A DNA stretch of 10,249 nt from JANLYQ01 sp031365725 (GTDB lineage Bacteria; Actinomycetota; Actinomycetes; JACCUZ01), in contig JANLYQ010000036.1 in NCBI GenBank assembly GCA_031365725.1, forward strand, positions 1 through 10,249, written 5' to 3'. Below, one piece after another: positions 6,237-10,249 of this stretch (position 1 is its first letter; each line of letters begins with the position of its first letter). The translations under genes and the position numbers were made by a program. The notes beneath the pieces were generated by a model. That model saw only the letters and a program-made list of their open reading frames with translations, made no database searches and was not told the origin of the DNA.

Positions 6237-7373
6237 ATGACCTTCGCCACCCTTGCTCTGATCGGCGCGGTCGGGCTGCTCGGACCACTGCTGGCCCTGC
6301 CGCAGCGGTTGGCGGTCCCGGTGGTGGTCGGCGAGCTCGTCGCCGGGATCCTCGTCGGGCCGATGGTGCTGGGCGCCGTCGACGCCGGAGAACCGACGCT
6401 CACCTTCCTCGCGCAGGTGGGCTTTGCGTTGGTGATGTTCGTCGCCGGCTCGCACGTGCCGGTGCGCGACGCCGCCCTGCGTCAGGGGTTGGTCACGGCA
6501 GCGCTGCGAGCAGGCGTGATCGGTGTTGCATCAGTGCCGGTGGCCTACGCCATCGGACGGGCCTTCGGCACCGGCCACACCACGCTGTACGCCGTCCTGC
6601 TCGCGTCCTCCTCGGCTGCCCTCGTGCTGCCGATCGTGCAAGGCGCGCACCTACAAGGTCCTGCGGTCGTGCAGCTCCTGCCGCAGGTCGCCGTCGCGGA
6701 CGCGGCGTGCATCGTCGCCCTGCCCCTGGCGATCGACCCGGCCCGCGCCGGCCACGCCGCACTGGGCGCGGTGGCCGTGCTCGCCGTGGCGGCTGCCCTG
6801 TTCGTGGTCCTGCGCTGGACCGAACAGCATGGCTGGCGCAAGCGGGTGCACGACATCTCGGAAGACCGGTTGTTTGCGATCGAGCTGCGGGTCAACCTGG
6901 CGCTGCTGTTCGGCCTCGCCGCCATCGCAAAGGTGGGCGGGGTGTCGACCATGCTGGCGGGCTTCGCCTTCGGCCTGGCGGTGGCGTCGGTCGGTGAGCC
7001 ACGGCGCCTGGCCAAGCAGCTGTTCGCGGTCACCGAGGGCTTTTTCGGCCCGCTGTTCTTCGTCTGGCTCGGCGCTTCGCTGGACCTGCATGCCCTGGGT
7101 GCTCACCCCGCCCTGATCGCCCTCGGCCTCACCCTGGGTCTCGGTGCCGTGGCCACCCACCTCGTGACGACCTTGCTCAAGCAGCCGTGGCCGCTGGGTG
7201 CCCTGTCAGCGGTCCAGCTCGGTGTGCCGGTAGCGGCAGCCACCCTGGGCACCACCGCTCACCTGCTCCGTGCTGGTGAGCCGGCCGCACTCGTGCTGGG
7301 CGCTCTGGTGACCATAGCGGTGAGCGTGGCTGTCACACCAGCCGTGGCACGGACGGGGCAGACACCGTCCTAG
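6237..7373 (+). CDS. CPA2-type cation:proton antiporter (Na_H_Exchanger domain)
   Basis: A 378-residue membrane protein with about 12 hydrophobic segments. It should exchange a monovalent cation (Na+, K+ or possibly NH4+) for protons across the cytoplasmic membrane. CPA2 signs: VGELVAGILVGP (31-42) in the second helix, LASSSAALVLPIV (122-134) for the unwound helix region, and Asp155 in VADAACIVALPL as the likely ion-binding carboxylate. GFFGPLFFVWLG near the C-terminal third is the usual 'F..lFFv..G' signature. It ends right after the membrane part, with no TrkA-N/RCK regulatory domain. The ATG at 6237 is 4 nt after the nitrilase-like stop and lacks its own ribosome binding site, so translation is probably coupled. 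Its last codons lie inside the terminator hairpin. Ion specificity cannot be predicted. Confidence 0.88.
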   Translation: MTFATLALIGAVGLLGPLLALPQRLAVPVVVGELVAGILVGPMVLGAVDAGEPTLTFLAQVGFALVMFVAGSHVPVRDAALRQGLVTAALRAGVIGVASVPVAYAIGRAFGTGHTTLYAVLLASSSAALVLPIVQGAHLQGPAVVQLLPQVAVADAACIVALPLAIDPARAGHAALGAVAVLAVAAALFVVLRWTEQHGWRKRVHDISEDRLFAIELRVNLALLFGLAAIAKVGGVSTMLAGFAFGLAVASVGEPRRLAKQLFAVTEGFFGPLFFVWLGASLDLHALGAHPALIALGLTLGLGAVATHLVTTLLKQPWPLGALSAVQLGVPVAAATLGTTAHLLRAGEPAALVLGALVTIAVSVAVTPAVARTGQTPS

Positions 7374-7391
7374 GACCGTGTCTGCCCCGTC
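7352..7391. terminator. Long hairpin terminator at the antiporter 3' end
   Basis: GACGGGGCAGACACCGTCC (7352-7370) and GGACCGTGTCTGCCCCGTC (7373-7391) pair at 18 of 19 positions around a TA centre, with a single C-C mismatch. The stem includes the antiporter's last codons and its TAG stop. It lies between convergent genes (antiporter on plus, small secreted protein on minus), so it probably serves both directions. No T-run follows. Confidence 0.72.
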
Positions 7392-7411
7392 GGTGCCAGG
7401 TCGGACCGAGG

Positions 7412-7657
7412 TCAGCCGTTGGTGCTGGACGGCGCAGCCGCGTCGTCCTTGGCTTCCTGGGCCTTGCGTGCGGCACTCTCCCCGGCCTCGTGCGCCGGGT
7501 CGGTGTTCGAGTGACCCGTGGTCGTGCTCGTCGACGACGAGCTCGACGGGGTCGGGGTGCTGGTGGCTGCGTCCGCGCTCTGGGTCAGTGCGACGCCGAT
7601 GCCGCCGGCCAGCAGGAGGCCGGCGACCCCACCTCCGGCAAGGATCTTCTTGTTCAT
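7412..7657 (-). CDS. Small secreted Ser/Thr-rich protein, function unknown
   Basis: An 81-residue protein. Residues 1-30 form a signal peptide: MNKK basic start, hydrophobic Ala/Gly/Leu core, and Ala-Asp-Ala at 28-30 as the likely signal peptidase I site. The mature part of about 51 residues is disordered: a Ser/Thr/Pro stretch (31-47), then an acidic/basic Ala-rich helix-prone segment (54-75). There is no cysteine, so it is neither a lipoprotein nor disulphide-bonded. AGGAGG sits 4 nt before the ATG, a strong ribosome binding site that supports a real gene. It is downstream of the TetR gene on the same strand with a 138-nt gap, and convergent with the antiporter. I do not recognise the family. 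The low-complexity tail could be cell-wall spanning. Confidence 0.75.
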   Translation of the reverse strand: MNKKILAGGGVAGLLLAGGIGVALTQSADAATSTPTPSSSSSTSTTTGHSNTDPAHEAGESAARKAQEAKDDAAAPSSTNG

Positions 7658-7715
7658 GGACCCTCCTCGTTGTACCGCACCCCTGCGGTGCGCGTCACCA
7701 GAGGTTCGGTGCCCA

Positions 7716-7748
7716 ACCTGGCACTGACCTGTGGCCGACCTGGCAGTG
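7716..7748. repeat. Pair of 11-bp direct repeats upstream of the small secreted protein
   Basis: ACCTGGCACTG (7716-7726) and ACCTGGCAGTG (7738-7748) match at 10 of 11 positions and are 22 bp apart, two helical turns. They lie about 60-90 bp upstream of the minus-strand start at 7657, a position where an activator or repressor could bind. No -10 or -35 of good quality is seen between them and the gene. Confidence 0.3.
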
Positions 7749-7795
7749 TGCCGATCCGAGGTGATTCATCAGGGTTCCGCGGCCCAAAGATGGTG

Positions 7796-8359
7796 CTAAG
7801 GCCCCACGTGGTCGGCAAGGTGCTGAGCGGCTGCGCCGAGGTCGGCGACGGCGCGGTCCAGCTCGCGCCGGTCCTGCACCACCTGCAGCTCGAGGTGCAG
7901 CCCCATGATCCCCGCGTCCACGAGGCGCACGATCCGCGGTACGCGGCGGGGCGGAGCGCCGCACGCGCGTAGGTAGTCACCCAGTGCCACCGACCACTCG
8001 GCGTCGGCGGCCCGCACAGTCGCGCGGTAGGGGTCGTCTCCCAGCAGGCCGGAAGCCGCTGCCTGCGCATAGAAGCGCTGACAGCGGTTGAGCTGGCCAT
8101 GGGTGTGCGCCTCCCAGAGCCTGAGCACGGCGCCACGGACGTTGCGAGCGGGCTCGATCGCCCGGATCGCGTCGAACGAGCGGGCCGAGATCGCCTCGAT
8201 CAGGGCCACCACCAGAGCGTCCTTGCTGCCGAAGTGGTAGACGAGCATGCGGTCGCTGGTGCCCAGCCCGGCCGCCAGGGGACGGAGGCTCAAACCGATC
8301 AGGCCGTGGTCGAGAACGTAGTCAGTGGCCTGCTCGAGCAGGGCATCCCGTCGTGACAT
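7796..8359 (-). CDS. TetR-family transcriptional repressor
   Basis: A 187-residue regulator of normal TetR length. The N-terminal helix-turn-helix spans about residues 5-50, with LSLRPLAAGLGTSDRMLVYH (23-42) and FGSKDALV following, the classic recognition-helix pattern ending in Y-H-F-G-S-K. The rest is an all-helical ligand-binding/dimerisation domain with low conservation. It is divergent from an SMR efflux pump with 84 nt between the starts, and two palindromic operators lie in that gap. It therefore very likely represses itself and the pump, and is released by a pump substrate (inference from the usual TetR/efflux arrangement). The ATG at 8359 has no ribosome binding site, but a -10 hexamer ends 7 nt before it, so the transcript is probably leaderless. 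The ligand is unknown. Confidence 0.92.
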   Translation of the reverse strand: MSRRDALLEQATDYVLDHGLIGLSLRPLAAGLGTSDRMLVYHFGSKDALVVALIEAISARSFDAIRAIEPARNVRGAVLRLWEAHTHGQLNRCQRFYAQAAASGLLGDDPYRATVRAADAEWSVALGDYLRACGAPPRRVPRIVRLVDAGIMGLHLELQVVQDRRELDRAVADLGAAAQHLADHVGP

Positions 8360-8366
8360 CGGCGCC

Positions 8367-8395
8367 AACGTAGCACCTGCTACATTTACTGACAT
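8367..8395 (-). promoter_or_regulatory. Leaderless promoter of the TetR gene
   Basis: On the minus strand, ATGTCA (8395-8390, four of six matches to the -35 consensus) is followed after 17 nt by TACGTT (8372-8367, fits the actinobacterial TANNNT -10). Seven more bases lead to the ATG at 8359, which places the transcript start at or next to the start codon. One operator covers the -10 and spacer and the other abuts the -35, consistent with autorepression. On the plus strand TACATT (8381-8386) is a possible -10 for the SMR gene. Confidence 0.5.
8370..8383. promoter_or_regulatory. TetR operator site 1
   Basis: GTAGCACCTGCTAC is a perfect GTAGC-N4-GCTAC inverted repeat, overlapping the -10 of the TetR gene and a possible -10 of the SMR gene. 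Its symmetry, location and near-identity to a second copy 26 bp away (centre to centre) mark it as a TetR-type operator. Confidence 0.75.
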
Positions 8396-8410
8396 GTAGC
8401 GACTGCTACA
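8395..8410. promoter_or_regulatory. TetR operator site 2
   Basis: TGTAGCGACTGCTACA is a perfect 16-bp TGTAGC-N4-GCTACA inverted repeat, the second copy of the site in the divergent TetR/SMR region. It abuts the -35 of the TetR promoter and lies 34 bp upstream of the SMR start. Two sites suggest binding by two dimers. Confidence 0.75.
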
Positions 8411-8443
8411 GCGCGCGTGTACCGGTAAAGCAGAAGGACGTCG

Positions 8444-8779
8444 ATGAGCCTCCCCGCAGTCCTGCTCGGCGTGGCCATCGTCATCGAGGTGGTGGCAACC
8501 GCGTTGCTTCCGCGCACCGCCGGGCTCACCCAACCGGGCTGGACCTCTGTGACCTTGCTCGGCTATGCGGTCTCGATCTGCCTGCTGGCCGTCGTCGTTC
8601 GCACGATTCCCGTCTCCATCACGTACGCCGTGTGGTCGGGCGCCGGCACCGCGTTGGTCGCGGTGATCGGGGTGCTGTTCCTGCACGAGCGACTGAGCCT
8701 GGTGCAGGTGCTCTGCCTGGGACTCGTGATCGTCGGAGTCATCGGCCTCAACCTCGCGGGTGGTCACCCCGGCCACTGA
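8444..8779 (+). CDS. Small multidrug resistance (SMR) efflux transporter
   Basis: A 111-residue protein with four predicted membrane helices, the size of EmrE/QacC/Mmr. Family role: a dual-topology homodimer in the cytoplasmic membrane that exports hydrophobic cations (for example quaternary ammonium compounds) or guanidinium in exchange for protons. Glu15 in IVIEVVATALLP is the essential charged residue of helix 1. SITYAVWSGAGTALVAVIG (58-76) is the helix 3 signature, and LHERLSLVQ the loop before helix 4. AGAAGGA with 5-nt spacing precedes the ATG. It diverges from the TetR gene under two shared operators, which points to inducible efflux. It is a single gene, so a homodimer rather than a paired SMR system is expected. 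Guanidinium exporters and drug exporters of this family cannot be separated confidently by eye. Confidence 0.92.
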   Translation: MSLPAVLLGVAIVIEVVATALLPRTAGLTQPGWTSVTLLGYAVSICLLAVVVRTIPVSITYAVWSGAGTALVAVIGVLFLHERLSLVQVLCLGLVIVGVIGLNLAGGHPGH

Positions 8780-8987
8780 CGGCAGGGTCGTGCTTGTTCC
8801 GCTGCCGCAGGCGGTCAGCCGCGCCGTGGACCGGGCAGCGGGCGAGCGACCTACCGGCCCGTTGCTGCTGAACCGTCGGAGCGTCCGGATGGACCGCCAC
8901 GCTGCCAGTGGTAGACCTGAGGCGACCCGGTAGGTGCCGTCAGCGAATCGTCATGAGCCATCGCTGGCTCGGCAGAGGCGGAGCGCC

Positions 8988-9000
8988 TAGCGTTTCGTTC
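8988..9000 (+). promoter_or_regulatory. Possible leaderless -10 of the redoxin-reductase fusion
   Basis: TAGCGT (8988-8993) fits TANNNT and is followed by 7 nt to the ATG at 9001, so transcription could begin at the start codon. The best -35 candidate, CTGGCT at 8964-8969, is weak. No ribosome binding site lies at normal distance before 9001, which agrees with a leaderless start. The preceding gap 8780-8987 holds no gene or clear terminator. Confidence 0.4.
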
Positions 9001-10209
9001 ATGGGCGATCTGACGGTGTACGGGACGAGCTGGTGCAGTGACTGCAAGAGGACGAAGCAGCTGTTGGGGGAGCAGCGCATCCCGTACGTCTTCATCGACA
9101 TCGACAGCGATGAAGACGGTCTGGCCTATGTCCAGCAGGTGAACGAAGGCAAGAGCATCATCCCGGTCGTCCTGTTCGAGGACGGCTCGACGCTGGTGGA
9201 GCCGAGCAACGCCGAGCTCGCTGCGAAGCTCGGCATCACGACCGAGGCCAAGAGCGCGTTCTACGACCTCATCGTCGTCGGGTCGGGCCCGTCGGGGCTG
9301 ACGGCTGCGCTGTACGCAGCGCGGGAGGGCATGAGCGTCCTAGTCGTGGAGCGCGCGGGCGTCGGCGGCCAGGCCGGGGTGACCGAGCGACTCGACAACT
9401 TCCCCGGCTTCCCTGAGGGAGTGACCGGTGCCGACTTCGCCTCGCGGCTGCGGCTGCAGGCAGAGCGTTTCGGGGTCGAGGTTCACACGGCGCAGGACGT
9501 CATCGAGATCGTCGTGGACGGTGAGTACCGCGGGGTGCGCACCGCGTCCGGCCAGGAGCTGCGCTCGACCGTGGTCCTGCTGGCGCTGGGCTCGACGTAC
9601 CGCCGGTTGGGCGTGCCGGGTGAGGAGGACTTCATCGGTGCGGGGGTGCACTTCTGCGCCACCTGCGATGGCGCCTTCTACAAGGGCAAGAAGCTGCTCG
9701 TCGTCGGTGGCGGCAACTCGGCGGGGGAGGAGAGCATCTTCCTCACGAGGTTCTCCCAGGACATCACGATCGCGACCAGCGGCGAGGCGCTGACGGCCAG
9801 CAAGGTCGTCGTGGCGAAGGTGGAGGAAAGCCAGGCGCTCACCGTCCGCCCGCACACGACGGTTGCTGAGTTCAAGGGCTCGCAGACACTGACGTCGGTC
9901 GTGCTGCAGGACACCGTGTCCGGAGAGCTGACCGAGGAGCCGTTCGACGGGGTCTTCGTCTTCATCGGCCTGAGCCCTAACAGCGAGGTCGTGTCGGGTC
10001 TGGTCAACGTCGACGACATGGGCTTCATCGTCACCGACGCGGGTCTGCAGACGTCCGTGCCAGGTGTTTTCGCTGCCGGTGACGTCCGCGCCGGGTCGAC
10101 CAAGCAGGCGGCCTCGGCGGCTGGGGAGGGCGCGGCCGTCGCCCTTGGTATCCGCCGGTACGTCGAGCACCGCACCTCCGGCCTGCGGCCGATGGCCTCC
10201 CTCAGCTGA
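9001..10209 (+). CDS. Glutaredoxin-thioredoxin reductase fusion flavoprotein
   Basis: A 402-residue two-domain redox enzyme. Residues 1-80 are a glutaredoxin/mycoredoxin-like fold with WCSDC (Cys12, Cys15) and a cis-Pro at 55 (SIIP). Residues 86-392 are a thioredoxin reductase-like flavoprotein: FAD motif GSGPSG (94-99), GGQ plus LDNFPGFPEGVTG (122-143), redox-active CATC (Cys219, Cys222), nucleotide-binding GGGNSAGEE (236-244), and the second FAD motif GVFAAGDV (355-362). The reductase half probably passes electrons from FAD and CATC to the fused redoxin, then to a cytoplasmic target. Oddity: the NADPH-phosphate motif HRRxxxR of E. coli TrxB is replaced by TSGEALT (259-265), so both arginines are gone; NADH or another donor is likely. 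The ATG at 9001 is chosen because homology starts right after it. The frame extends upstream to 8908, with an ATG at 8953, but that part looks non-coding. Confidence 0.88.
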   Translation: MGDLTVYGTSWCSDCKRTKQLLGEQRIPYVFIDIDSDEDGLAYVQQVNEGKSIIPVVLFEDGSTLVEPSNAELAAKLGITTEAKSAFYDLIVVGSGPSGLTAALYAAREGMSVLVVERAGVGGQAGVTERLDNFPGFPEGVTGADFASRLRLQAERFGVEVHTAQDVIEIVVDGEYRGVRTASGQELRSTVVLLALGSTYRRLGVPGEEDFIGAGVHFCATCDGAFYKGKKLLVVGGGNSAGEESIFLTRFSQDITIATSGEALTASKVVVAKVEESQALTVRPHTTVAEFKGSQTLTSVVLQDTVSGELTEEPFDGVFVFIGLSPNSEVVSGLVNVDDMGFIVTDAGLQTSVPGVFAAGDVRAGSTKQAASAAGEGAAVALGIRRYVEHRTSGLRPMASLS

Positions 10210-10249
10210 ATCGATCTCGATCCGCTCGTTGCTTCCCTCATAGCGGCCG

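Noticed and set aside
5537..6403. 288-codon minus-strand open frame over the nitrilase and antiporter
   Set aside because: Antisense to two genes with intact catalytic or membrane signatures; no recognisable protein features of its own.
8780..8987. Terminator or small gene after the SMR transporter
   Set aside because: Only a weak, bulged GGCAG/CTGCC pairing is visible, and no short frame with a ribosome binding site was found.
9340..10170. 276-codon minus-strand open frame over the thioredoxin reductase domain
   Set aside because: Antisense shadow with Arg/Asp-rich composition; the plus-strand gene carries all diagnostic motifs.

Overview
The window reads as chromosomal DNA of a high-GC Gram-positive bacterium (Actinomycetota). 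Codon third positions are nearly all G or C. GTG starts are common, two promoter-like -10 hexamers sit about 7 nt before a start codon (leaderless style), and the protein families present (CopG-type antitoxin with DUF5615 toxin, PaaX-like regulator, DmpA-type P1 peptidase, glutaredoxin-thioredoxin reductase fusion) are typical of that group. The sequence does not fix a genus. No rRNA, tRNA, CRISPR array, insertion sequence or phage gene was recognised.

Left end (1-1560): a type II toxin-antitoxin pair on the minus strand, with the toxin running off the window edge. Behind its promoter side lie three 9-bp direct repeats. Two broken genes follow: the C-terminal third of a SAM-dependent O-methyltransferase (minus) and a PaaX-like regulator carrying an in-frame stop and a frameshift (plus). 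This stretch looks like decaying accessory DNA.

Centre (1557-7391): two divergent transcription units share a 114-bp intergenic region. Leftward is an apparent operon of a zinc alcohol dehydrogenase, an APC-family amino acid/amine permease and a P1-family self-processing aminopeptidase; the last two overlap by GTGA. Rightward is a nitrilase-superfamily amidohydrolase, followed after 4 nt by a CPA2-type cation:proton antiporter. A near-perfect 22-bp palindrome lies between the divergent starts and is a candidate shared operator. Hairpins that overlap stop codons close both units. Together the genes suggest uptake and hydrolysis of a nitrogen-containing small molecule (amide, peptide or amine), oxidation of an alcohol or aldehyde intermediate, and ion/pH balancing. 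The substrate cannot be read from the sequence.

Right part (7412-10249): a small secreted Ser/Thr-rich protein of unknown function; a TetR repressor divergent from a small multidrug resistance (SMR) efflux pump, with two GTAGC-N4-GCTAC operators between them; and a glutaredoxin-thioredoxin reductase fusion. The fusion keeps its CATC redox centre but has lost the two arginines that bind the NADPH phosphate, so its electron donor is open. The last 40 bases hold nothing recognisable.
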